Source of the DNA: Pseudopedobacter sp965218985
GTDB taxonomy: Bacteria; Bacteroidota; Bacteroidia; Sphingobacteriales; Sphingobacteriaceae
Assembly: GCA_965218985.1 (NCBI GenBank)
Contig: CBDCMP010000006.1
Coordinates: forward strand, 186,001-250,000
Reading direction: 5' to 3'
DNA: 64,000 bases
The notes beneath the pieces were generated by a model. It did not search any database and was not told the origin of the DNA. It saw only the letters and a program-made list of their open reading frames with translations. Within the stretch, counting starts at the first letter, position 1. The number at the start of each line of letters is the position of its first letter. The translations under genes were made by a program, and so were the position numbers. This document shows positions 26,095 to 33,764 of this stretch, piece after piece.

Positions 26095-26452
26095 TGGGCA
26101 CTACGCCTAAAGTTATAAACGTGAAAAATCATCATCATTTCGGGGCATGGTCAAAAAGCCTGATTATTGGGGTGCTTACCTGCTTTTGTTTGACGGCCAC
26201 AGCTGTAGGAACGGCGTTGTACCTGAACCACAGAATGATCAGCTGAACAGTGAAGCTTTTAACTTTTGGTTGGTTCGGGCACTTTATCCTGAGGTGTCTA
26301 AAACCATTGAAAAGAAATTACAGGAAAACCCGGATGCTTTCATCAAACAAGCGGAGAAGGCAATGGCAAAACAACAGGCTGTTTCAGAGGCACAGGCCAA
26401 GGTTGATGATACGAATAAACAGCAAAAGGAGGCGAATGTACTTGTTAATTGA
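26094..26452 (+). pseudogene. Frameshifted membrane-anchored coiled-coil protein of the element
   Basis: The ATG at 26094 overlaps the previous stop (TGATG). The first frame gives 50 residues with HHHFGAWSK followed by one transmembrane helix (about residues 22-45) and stops at 26244-26246. A second frame then continues with a soluble part (NSEAFNFWLVRALYPEVSK, then a Lys/Gln/Ala-rich coiled coil) to 26452. The two read as one anchored protein, about 110 residues, with a frameshift at the join. Such small anchored coiled-coil proteins are found near mobilisation genes in Bacteroidota elements, but the exact role is unknown to me. Confidence 0.5.
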
Positions 26453-26486
26453 ATTAATAAAAGAAAATGCTTTGATACATTTTTAT

Positions 26487-27914
26487 TTAACAGACCTTAT
26501 TCACTTCCATATTTAGCAACAAACCCAGTTTTTCTATTTTTGAACTGATGTGTCCTACACCAACAGCACAATGATGAGCAGGGCCAAAGCTGTTCCAGTT
26601 GTTTACAAAATTGCGGGCGCCTAACGGAAATTTATATCGAGAATTAGTATTCCCAATCTCTAAAACTGGACCTGCAACAGATTCAGCTTCTGCTACTAAA
26701 AGCATCAGTTTTCCGTCGGCTTTTTCAGCTACCGATAACAACGTAACTGGCCCATTTTTTACCTGCATTTCAACGGATAGTCCGTTACCAACCTTTCCAT
26801 GATACACGCCTAGTGGACGAACTTTTGTTTTACCTTCTGCAATGGCAATATGTCCAGGACCATCGTGTCCCATCAATACCACGTCTTCATTAAAATCCAT
26901 CGCATAATATTCGGTAAAAGAACCTCCTGCGCCAAAACTGTCCATAATTTTCATGGCTTGGGCATTTTTAACTTCATACTCGCCAGCAACTGGGATATGG
27001 TTAGCAGTTAATAAACTGTTACCGATAATAATGGAGCTAATAGTATCCTCGTTATCAAAATTCCCCGCTCCTTTATAATAATACGCCATAGAACCCAACT
27101 GATATTTATCTACCAATTTATCTAAAGCTACCGATGTTTTAGCTGCCCGTTTAAGTTCTGAATCTGAACAATCTGCTTGTACATCAAATGTTTTTTGAAT
27201 CAATATAACGCGTTCGCTGATTTCTGCATCAGAAACCTCTTTTCTCAAACTCGCCAGTTCATCTACCTCAATCAATTCAATATGACCTCCAAAATGGGCG
27301 TATTGTTGTGTTAAATCACTGTAGATATCAAGCATTCCGCTGTAGTAATGTCCCATACAACCTAAACGGTTATAAGCCATGATATTTGCAACTTTAGCCG
27401 CTTCTACCCATTCGGTAATCTCTGTCCAAGCTTCTTCGTCATTGCGCAACATCCCGGTAATCTGATGGAATTTCACGCCGGTTCTGTTAAAAACATTGGC
27501 AATTTCTGGTACCGGACAAGCCGAACAATAAGACAACCATTCGCCAGTCATCTTGGTTCTATCGGTCATTTTGTTGAACGATTTATAATCGATGCTAGCT
27601 TCTGGAGCTAAGTTTAAAATAATTACAGGCACTTTAGCTCTTTGCACTACAGGTAAAACTGTAGAAGAAAGCGCATAAGTGGAAACGTACAAGAAAATAA
27701 TATCTACATCTTCTTTACGAAAAGTTCTACCAGCCTCAAAAGCACTTTCCGGATTATCTATCAGCCCTAAATTAACAACGCCGTCATGTATTTTAGCAAT
27801 GTTATCTTCCACTACTTTTAAATAACCTTCCAGGCGTTCTTTTAAGCCTTCAAATTGCGGCCAGTAGGTGTCCAGGCCTATTCCAAACAGGCCAATTTTT
27901 AAGTTAGATTTCAT
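26487..27914 (-). CDS. L-fucose/L-arabinose isomerase-family protein
   Basis: This 475-residue cytoplasmic sugar isomerase-family protein shares the overall layout of L-arabinose and L-fucose isomerases: an N-terminal Rossmann-like part (SNLKIGLFGIGLDTYWPQF), a middle part with NRLGCMGHYYSGMLD, and a C-terminal barrel with metal-site candidates HDGPGH and HHCAVGVGH. It follows the L-rhamnose mutarotase gene by 24 nt on the same strand. No classic RhaA is seen in the window, so this enzyme may be the aldose-ketose isomerase of a deoxysugar path fed by the mutarotase. The substrate is inferred. The start is ATG. Confidence 0.85.
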   Translation of the reverse strand: MKSNLKIGLFGIGLDTYWPQFEGLKERLEGYLKVVEDNIAKIHDGVVNLGLIDNPESAFEAGRTFRKEDVDIIFLYVSTYALSSTVLPVVQRAKVPVIILNLAPEASIDYKSFNKMTDRTKMTGEWLSYCSACPVPEIANVFNRTGVKFHQITGMLRNDEEAWTEITEWVEAAKVANIMAYNRLGCMGHYYSGMLDIYSDLTQQYAHFGGHIELIEVDELASLRKEVSDAEISERVILIQKTFDVQADCSDSELKRAAKTSVALDKLVDKYQLGSMAYYYKGAGNFDNEDTISSIIIGNSLLTANHIPVAGEYEVKNAQAMKIMDSFGAGGSFTEYYAMDFNEDVVLMGHDGPGHIAIAEGKTKVRPLGVYHGKVGNGLSVEMQVKNGPVTLLSVAEKADGKLMLLVAEAESVAGPVLEIGNTNSRYKFPLGARNFVNNWNSFGPAHHCAVGVGHISSKIEKLGLLLNMEVNKVC

Positions 27915-27938
27915 CTTCTAAATATTTTAATTTTTCGA

Positions 27939-28250
27939 TTACGCAAGGTGGAACATTCTAGGTAATTCTATGGCAATTGGCGACTGGTCGGCGTTTGTTT
28001 CCATGATATCCGACATGTAAGCCCACCACTTTTTCATGATTGCCTCTTCCGTTAAGTCTGGTGTAAGGCCGTTTAAATGCTGAATTGCAAATAAGGTGTT
28101 TGTTTCTTCATCCAAAAAGATACTATAATTAAACACTCCCGCCTGGTGTAGGAGCTCTTCTAATTCCGGCCAAATCTCGTCATGTCTTTTTTTGTATTCG
28201 TCCTTAAAGCCCGGCTTTAATTTCATTTTAAAAGCAATTTGTTTAGTCAT
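27939..28250 (-). CDS. rhaM: L-rhamnose mutarotase
   Basis: This 103-residue dimeric alpha-beta barrel enzyme interconverts the anomers of L-rhamnose. The family landmarks KKRHDEIWPEL (with the catalytic His) and KKWWAYM are visible, and it ends with LPRMFHL. The open frame extends to a TTG at 28265, but the ATG at 28250 (MTKQIAFKMKLKPG) gives the usual family start and length. It is the first gene of a two-gene unit with the isomerase. A TAACTTTG -7 box lies 70 nt upstream. Together these point to intracellular use of rhamnose or a similar 6-deoxy sugar released by the neighbouring enzymes. Confidence 0.92.
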   Translation of the reverse strand: MTKQIAFKMKLKPGFKDEYKKRHDEIWPELEELLHQAGVFNYSIFLDEETNTLFAIQHLNGLTPDLTEEAIMKKWWAYMSDIMETNADQSPIAIELPRMFHLA

Positions 28251-28320
28251 TTCTAAAGTTTGCAAATAGCATAACCCGGTTAAAAATTATGATATTTAGG
28301 TTTAATTTAATTGGATATAC

Positions 28321-28328
28321 CAAAGTTA
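28321..28328 (-). promoter_or_regulatory. -7 box of the mutarotase-isomerase unit
   Basis: TAACTTTG on the minus strand lies 70 nt before the mutarotase ATG. The -33 element is weak. Confidence 0.4.
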
Positions 28329-28432
28329 AGCTCAAAAAGGAATGAAAAAATAACTGAATTGATATATTTAATATACTTTCTGATTTAACAACGAAGGTGA
28401 ATCATCAAAAATTGATAAATCAAATACTGATC

Positions 28433-29761
28433 TTAACTATCGGTGTTTTTGAAGCTAAACCAATCCAATTTTAACGAGCCTGGATTTCCCTTAAATTGTA
28501 TAATGATATTGTAGTCTCCCGAGGAGTTATTTAGGTCGAAGGAAATTGTCTTGTCTTCAGCATCCTTGAAAGTAAGCTTGTGCTTTCCAAGTAATTTACC
28601 GCTCACATTATCTTTGCGGATATTTATCGTACAGTTTACTTTGGCATTGGAAGAAATACGGAGCGAAATTTTTGAATTTTTACCTAAATTCCTGACTTTA
28701 GGGTAGTATGCATGTGCATCGTTTTTAACAGCCGTGATTGAAAACCCGCCAGTCTCATTTTCTTGCTGAACCACCTTATCAGCCGAGAAATAATCTTCTG
28801 CTTGTATTAGTGAGGCGTTATATTGTCCAACACCCGTTTTGCTAATGTAAATGGGTTCAATTTCTCCGTTTTTTTTATAATGTACATAACTGATCACGCT
28901 GTTTCTGAAATGGTTGTCGCTCCCAGCAACACTTTGGTCGTTACAGGCAAAATACCATTGGTCATGTAGTTTAAAAAATGACCCATGACGGTCATAAGTA
29001 AGCTTCTTTTGGAACAAAGTATCCGTTCTTTCTTTGGTGATGATTGAGCCTTTATAATTGTACGGACCGTAAAGATCATCGGCCATGGCATAATAGCAAC
29101 CCCATGATAAATAAAATTTGTTGCCCCTTTGATGTAAAAATGGTTTGTCATCGGTTTTTCCAGGACCATAAGGACCATCCTTTTTATCTAATACAATTTT
29201 TCGTGGAACTTCTGCCAACGATACCATGTTTGGATTCAGGCGGGCAATATAAAAATCCCAAACACCAAAAACGATGTAAGAAGTGCCATCTTCCAATTGC
29301 AATATTCCCGGATCACGAGCTTCTGTTGGTGTGGAATTTAGGGCAATTAAAGGTTTTTGAATAGGATCTTTCCAGGGACCCGTCGGAGAATCGCTTTCCA
29401 CCACACCAATTTCTTTAGGTCCTCTGGAGAAGTATAAATAGTATTTACCGTTCCTACTGATGGCATCAGTGGCCCAACATTGGTTGGTCGGTTTCTTAAA
29501 ATAAGTATCTTCTGGTTTTAGGGAAGCTTCATAATTCCAATTCACCAGATCAGATGAAGACCATATCCACCAATCGTTCATGATAAATGTTTTGCTTTTT
29601 GCTGCAGAATCATGTGTGGCATATAAATAAGCCTTATTATTGTATATTCTTATTTGAGGATCGCAAACACCTTTGCCCTGTAAAATAGGATTTTGCGCAA
29701 ATAAAGTTAATTGCAAAAAGCATAATGTGATTAGGATAAAACAGGTTTTTGAGATAGTCAT
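28433..29761 (-). CDS. Secreted GH43-like protein with C-terminal carbohydrate-binding domain
   Basis: This is a 442-residue exported protein (signal peptide 1-22, ending LFAQ). Residues about 28-310 look like the five-bladed propeller of glycoside hydrolase family 43: Asp34 in GVCDPQIR fits the catalytic base and Asp150 in EARDPGILQ the pKa modulator. At the position of the usual catalytic acid Glu I read Asp205 (DDKPFLHQRGNKFYL), which is unusual. The last 100 residues resemble a CBM6-type beta-sandwich (LDWFSF near the end). It should act on arabinose-, xylose- or galactose-containing side chains if active. It is transcribed away from the AraC gene. Confidence 0.85.
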   Translation of the reverse strand: MTISKTCFILITLCFLQLTLFAQNPILQGKGVCDPQIRIYNNKAYLYATHDSAAKSKTFIMNDWWIWSSSDLVNWNYEASLKPEDTYFKKPTNQCWATDAISRNGKYYLYFSRGPKEIGVVESDSPTGPWKDPIQKPLIALNSTPTEARDPGILQLEDGTSYIVFGVWDFYIARLNPNMVSLAEVPRKIVLDKKDGPYGPGKTDDKPFLHQRGNKFYLSWGCYYAMADDLYGPYNYKGSIITKERTDTLFQKKLTYDRHGSFFKLHDQWYFACNDQSVAGSDNHFRNSVISYVHYKKNGEIEPIYISKTGVGQYNASLIQAEDYFSADKVVQQENETGGFSITAVKNDAHAYYPKVRNLGKNSKISLRISSNAKVNCTINIRKDNVSGKLLGKHKLTFKDAEDKTISFDLNNSSGDYNIIIQFKGNPGSLKLDWFSFKNTDS

Positions 29762-30035
29762 TAGGTAAATTTTTAGCTTAGAAATTTTTTGTTTTGTTTG
29801 ATGAGCAGATTTGATGGGGCTTAAAAGTTGTTAAAGTTATTTTACATATTAGGTTTTTTATTGGGTTATCTTTTCAAAATTAAAATTTCGGAACAACATC
29901 AAAAGCAATTGATGATATATTTCATATAGTTTTTGATTTTTAACTTAGGTAGTTAAGCGAGATTTTAAACAGAAAGTTTAGTAAGAATGCTTTAATTTAA
30001 CATAGTTGTGTTTAGCTTTCAGCTTTTAAAAAGGA

Positions 30036-30926
30036 ATGAATAATTTTTTCAAATATTTTCCGTCCAGTGATAAAAGTGCTCCGTGGGGGTTAAATGTTTT
30101 GAGTGTAGGTTGTACCCGAATTTTGCCAAATGCTATTTATCCAGAACCCAACCATCCGGCACACCATCATTTTACCTGGGAAACCGGCAGGGTTTTGCAG
30201 GAATATACTTTAGTATATATCGTCAACGGAAACGGTGCGCTAGAAACTGAATCTCTAAAAGAACGCATCTTAGACGGTACCGTTTTTATGATTTATCCCA
30301 AAGAAAGGCATCGGTATAAACCAGATCAGGAAACCGGTTGGGATGAATATTGGGTGAGCTTCAGTGGCAATTATGTAGATAAGCTCATTAAAAATAATTC
30401 GTTTTCTAAAAGAAACCCCTTATTTCATTTAGGTTTAAATGAAAAAATCCTTCAATTGTTTGATGATATTTTGAGTGCTTCAAAGGAAGAAAACAACGGG
30501 TTTGAAGCCATAACTGCCAGTGCAACCATCCATGTTTTGGGGATGCTGTATGCTTTTAACCAGCAAGGTCTTAATGAGGATGAGAGTTTGATTGAGCAAA
30601 CCGTTAAGAAAGCTAAGATACTTTTTAGGGCCAAATTATTAGAAGTGGTAGATGCTAAATCTATTGCGGATGAATTAAAAGTTGGCTATTCCTGGTTCCG
30701 TAAAATCTTCAAAGAAAATACGGGTATTTCGCCAGGACAATATTTTATCCAGCTAAAAATCCAAAAAGCAAAAGAGTTGTTAGGTAATCAGCAATATGCG
30801 ATAAAAGAAGTCGCGTACTTGCTAAAATTTGAGTCCCCATTTTATTTCTCCAAACTGTTTAAGCAGAAAACAGGTTTTACTCCATTGCAGTTCAGAAACA
30901 TGCTATTGAAGACATATAAGTCTTAA
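30036..30926 (+). CDS. AraC-family transcriptional regulator
   Basis: This 296-residue regulator has an N-terminal cupin-like sugar-binding domain (HHHFTWETGRVLQEYTL near residue 42, and YPKERHRYKPD) and a C-terminal double helix-turn-helix of about 100 residues (from KSIADELKVGYSWFRKIFKE to FSKLFKQKTGFTPLQFR). It lies divergent from the GH43 gene and upstream of the PhyH-isomerase-esterase operon, so both are candidate targets, with a sugar as effector. The start is ATG. The 274 bp between it and the GH43 gene are AT-rich with no clear box. Confidence 0.93.
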   Translation: MNNFFKYFPSSDKSAPWGLNVLSVGCTRILPNAIYPEPNHPAHHHFTWETGRVLQEYTLVYIVNGNGALETESLKERILDGTVFMIYPKERHRYKPDQETGWDEYWVSFSGNYVDKLIKNNSFSKRNPLFHLGLNEKILQLFDDILSASKEENNGFEAITASATIHVLGMLYAFNQQGLNEDESLIEQTVKKAKILFRAKLLEVVDAKSIADELKVGYSWFRKIFKENTGISPGQYFIQLKIQKAKELLGNQQYAIKEVAYLLKFESPFYFSKLFKQKTGFTPLQFRNMLLKTYKS

Positions 30927-31083
30927 AAATAACCATAGGGGACTTGGGTTAATATAAATTCTAATATCAAAATGATAAGCTGAAATATCATAATGTATAT
31001 TTATTAAGCAATGCCAATGTAATAGCTTAGCATTCAATTATAAATCATAAAGCTGGAACCAATAGGCTTAATAATATTAGGAT

Positions 31084-31899
31084 ATGAATCATGAACTTTC
31101 ACAAGAGCAAATTAGCTCGTTTCGGGAAAACGGTTTTGTTACCGTAGAAAATTTTTTGAATAAGGATGAGCTTGACTATTGGAGAGCAAGCATTACCCAA
31201 GCGTTAGAAGAACGTAAAGGTTTAAAAATCCCCGGTAAGGAAGGAAATATCGATGAAGGTGATGGTATAAACGAAGATTCTGATTACTACACTAAAGTAT
31301 TTGACCAGTCGATTAACCTGTGGCAAACCAGCGAAACCATGAGAAAAATCATGTTTGATGAGCGCATTGGTAAAATGATTAGTGATTTATCTGGTGCAGA
31401 TGGGGTAAGAATATGGCATGACCAAGCTTTAATTAAACGCCCTTGGGCAAACCCAACTTCGTGGCATTTAGATACGCCGTATTGGTCTTTTTCTGACCGG
31501 AGAGCAATGTCCATTTGGGTAGCTTTAGATGATGTAACTTTAGAAAACGGTTGCCTGTTTTTTCTGCCCGGCACACAGAAATTGACAAGTTTTGAAAATC
31601 CATCTATCGGTAAAAATATGGATGCTATTTTTGATTTTTATCCTGAGTTTAGAGAGCGGGAATCGGTTCCAGCAGTAATTAAAGCGGGAAGCTGTTCTTT
31701 CCATAACGGATTAACGGTACACGGTGCCCATGCCAATATGACTCCGGGTTTTAGGAGGGCAATGACCTGTGCTTTTATGCCTGATGGAGCAACTTTTAAC
31801 GGAATTCCGAATGTGTTACCAGATAGCTATTTAAAAACTTTGAAAGTTGGCGATGTGCTGAACAACGATGAGCAAAACCCATTGATTTATGAAAAATAA
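31084..31899 (+). CDS. Phytanoyl-CoA dioxygenase-family (PhyH) oxygenase
   Basis: This 271-residue Fe(II)/2-oxoglutarate-dependent oxygenase has the metal triad His128-x-Asp130 (SWHLDTPY) and His213 (or His216) in TVHGAHANM; Arg224 or Arg225 nearby fits 2-oxoglutarate binding. There is no signal peptide, so it acts in the cytoplasm. Its stop codon directly abuts the ATG of the next gene, a sugar isomerase/epimerase. PhyH proteins are often found beside sugar-metabolism genes in Bacteroidota and may hydroxylate or demethylate a sugar or its conjugate. That use is inferred. Confidence 0.92.
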   Translation: MNHELSQEQISSFRENGFVTVENFLNKDELDYWRASITQALEERKGLKIPGKEGNIDEGDGINEDSDYYTKVFDQSINLWQTSETMRKIMFDERIGKMISDLSGADGVRIWHDQALIKRPWANPTSWHLDTPYWSFSDRRAMSIWVALDDVTLENGCLFFLPGTQKLTSFENPSIGKNMDAIFDFYPEFRERESVPAVIKAGSCSFHNGLTVHGAHANMTPGFRRAMTCAFMPDGATFNGIPNVLPDSYLKTLKVGDVLNNDEQNPLIYEK

Positions 31900-32739
31900 A
31901 TGCCAAAAGTAAAATTTTACTGTCCGCGTTGGGGTTCCGAGGATTTAGTCTGGGATGACTTTTTGAATAAAGTCATTTCCTACGGTTTCGATGGGGTAGA
32001 AGTTTACCCTTTGCTTAACCTAGACGAAAAACCTGCAATGTTAAGAGCATTAGAGCAGACTGGTTTGGATTATAGCTTATTGCACACCGTACAAAACGAA
32101 GGAAAAAATTTCGATAACTATTGTAAAGCATTAGAGCGAAACTTATATGAGTTAATTGGCTACCAAACTGATAACATCAAACCAAAATTTATTACCTCGC
32201 AAACCGGACGAGAGTACTATACCAAAGACCAAATGGAGATTTGTTTTTCCATTTGCGACAGGATAGGTGCAGAAAGTGGCATCCCAATTTATCATGAAAC
32301 ACACCGCAACAAGTGGTCTTATGCGGCACACGTGGTGGAAAGCTATTTAAAGGAAGAGAGGTTTAAGAATGTAAAATTAGCTTTGGATTTTTCGCACTGG
32401 GTTTGCGTTTCTGAAAGTTATTTGGAAGACCAGGAACAAGTAATTGATTTGGCTATTGAGCGGGCGGTACATATTCATGCGAGGGTTGGGCATCCGGAAG
32501 GGCCACAAGTTACCGACCCAAGAGCTTCGGAGAACAAAGAAGCGCTAGATTTTCATTTGCTTTGGTGGGATAAATGGATGACGTACCTGGAGAAAAATGG
32601 GATCGGGGAATGTACCATTACGCCCGAATTTGGGTCTTACCCCTATATGCCTCACCAAATTGGAACAACCACGCCAATTGCCAGTCAATGGGATATTAAT
32701 TGTTGGATGAAAGATTTGTTGAAAGAAAGATATTCTTAA
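31900..32739 (+). CDS. Sugar phosphate isomerase/epimerase-like TIM barrel protein
   Basis: This 279-residue protein is of the xylose-isomerase-like AP-endonuclease-2 superfamily. Typical metal-site segments are visible: YHETHRNKWSY (Glu/His), LALDFSHWV (Asp/His), HIHARVGHPEG (His) and TPEFGSYPY (Glu). There is no signal peptide, so it is cytoplasmic. The ATG follows the PhyH stop with no gap and its stop is 11 nt before the esterase start, so the three genes form one operon. It probably isomerises or epimerises a sugar released by the surface enzymes; the substrate is unknown. Confidence 0.9.
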   Translation: MPKVKFYCPRWGSEDLVWDDFLNKVISYGFDGVEVYPLLNLDEKPAMLRALEQTGLDYSLLHTVQNEGKNFDNYCKALERNLYELIGYQTDNIKPKFITSQTGREYYTKDQMEICFSICDRIGAESGIPIYHETHRNKWSYAAHVVESYLKEERFKNVKLALDFSHWVCVSESYLEDQEQVIDLAIERAVHIHARVGHPEGPQVTDPRASENKEALDFHLLWWDKWMTYLEKNGIGECTITPEFGSYPYMPHQIGTTTPIASQWDINCWMKDLLKERYS

Positions 32740-32750
32740 CTTTTTGGGTG

Positions 32751-33623
32751 ATGAAGAAAAAGATTCTAGTTTTTATATGGGTGTTTATAGGTTTATCCGT
32801 GATGGCACAAGAACATCAGGTCATACATTTATGGCCTGGTGCAGTGCCAAATGAGCTAAAGCCAAAACATCCAGCAGAAGTTACTGCCGATAAAAGATTT
32901 GATATCAAGAGACTCACCAACATTACCGATCCTTTGATTACCATTTACCAGCCTGCGCCAGAAAAGAATAACGGGGTGAGTGTAGTGGTTTGCCCGGGTG
33001 GTGGTTACGCTATTTTAGCCGTTGACGCACAAGGCGAAGAAGTTGCGGAATGGCTGAACAGTTTGGGCTATACTGCTTTTGTATTGGAATACCGTGTACC
33101 TAACAAGCAAGCGGGAGCATTACAGGACATTCAACGAGCTATACGGATTGTAAAATCAAAAGCAAAGGCTTTGCAGATTGATAGTACCAAGGTTGGGGTT
33201 TTAGGTTTTTCTGCCGGAGCAAGTCTTTGCGCCAGATTAAGCACTGAGTTTGATAAAATAACCTATCCTATGGTAGATAAAATGGATAAATTATCATGTC
33301 GTCCCGCTTTTGCTATGTTGATTTGGCCGGCTTTTTTGGATTTAGGTCCAAATCATACCTTAACCCCAGAACTTACGATCACCAAAAATACGCCGCCCAT
33401 GTTTCTTTTTCAGACCGCTGATGATCCTTACGGAAACAATTCATTGGTGATGACAAGTGCATTGCGAGAAGCAAAAATTCCGGTAGAGTTAAACTATTAT
33501 CCTTTTGGTGGGCATGGCAACGGTTTAAGAAAAGGCGACGAAGCCAGAGAAGCCTGGCCTAAACTTGCCGATAGTTGGTTGCAAAGAATGGTTTTAAGCA
33601 ATCGGATTTTTAATGGTAATTGA
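32751..33623 (+). CDS. Secreted alpha/beta-hydrolase (acetyl-xylan-esterase-like)
   Basis: This is a 290-residue exported alpha/beta-hydrolase. I use the ATG at 32751, which gives a clean signal peptide (MKKKILVFIWVFIGLSVMAQ); an upstream ATG at 32700 lies within the previous gene. The oxyanion segment CPGGGYAILA and the nucleophile elbow GFSAG (Ser) are clear, and a late His in GGHGNGLR completes a triad. Related enzymes remove acetyl or other ester groups from plant polysaccharides. It closes the PhyH operon. This suggests that the glycan carries ester groups. Confidence 0.9.
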   Translation: MKKKILVFIWVFIGLSVMAQEHQVIHLWPGAVPNELKPKHPAEVTADKRFDIKRLTNITDPLITIYQPAPEKNNGVSVVVCPGGGYAILAVDAQGEEVAEWLNSLGYTAFVLEYRVPNKQAGALQDIQRAIRIVKSKAKALQIDSTKVGVLGFSAGASLCARLSTEFDKITYPMVDKMDKLSCRPAFAMLIWPAFLDLGPNHTLTPELTITKNTPPMFLFQTADDPYGNNSLVMTSALREAKIPVELNYYPFGGHGNGLRKGDEAREAWPKLADSWLQRMVLSNRIFNGN

Positions 33624-33764
33624 GGTAGAGCCATTTCAAGACCAATTTTTACTCGCTTTTGCATAAAAATTCCTACTCAAAACAGAGCGGTTTTTAGAAC
33701 TTTGGGATATAAAACCAACATTATGTTTTGCAAAGCTCAATTGTAAAACAAAACCTAAACAATT

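Noticed and set aside
26250..26516. 88-codon plus-strand ORF
   Set aside because: It is an alternative frame of the coiled-coil remnant, with an Arg/Lys/Asn-rich composition typical of a shadow frame.
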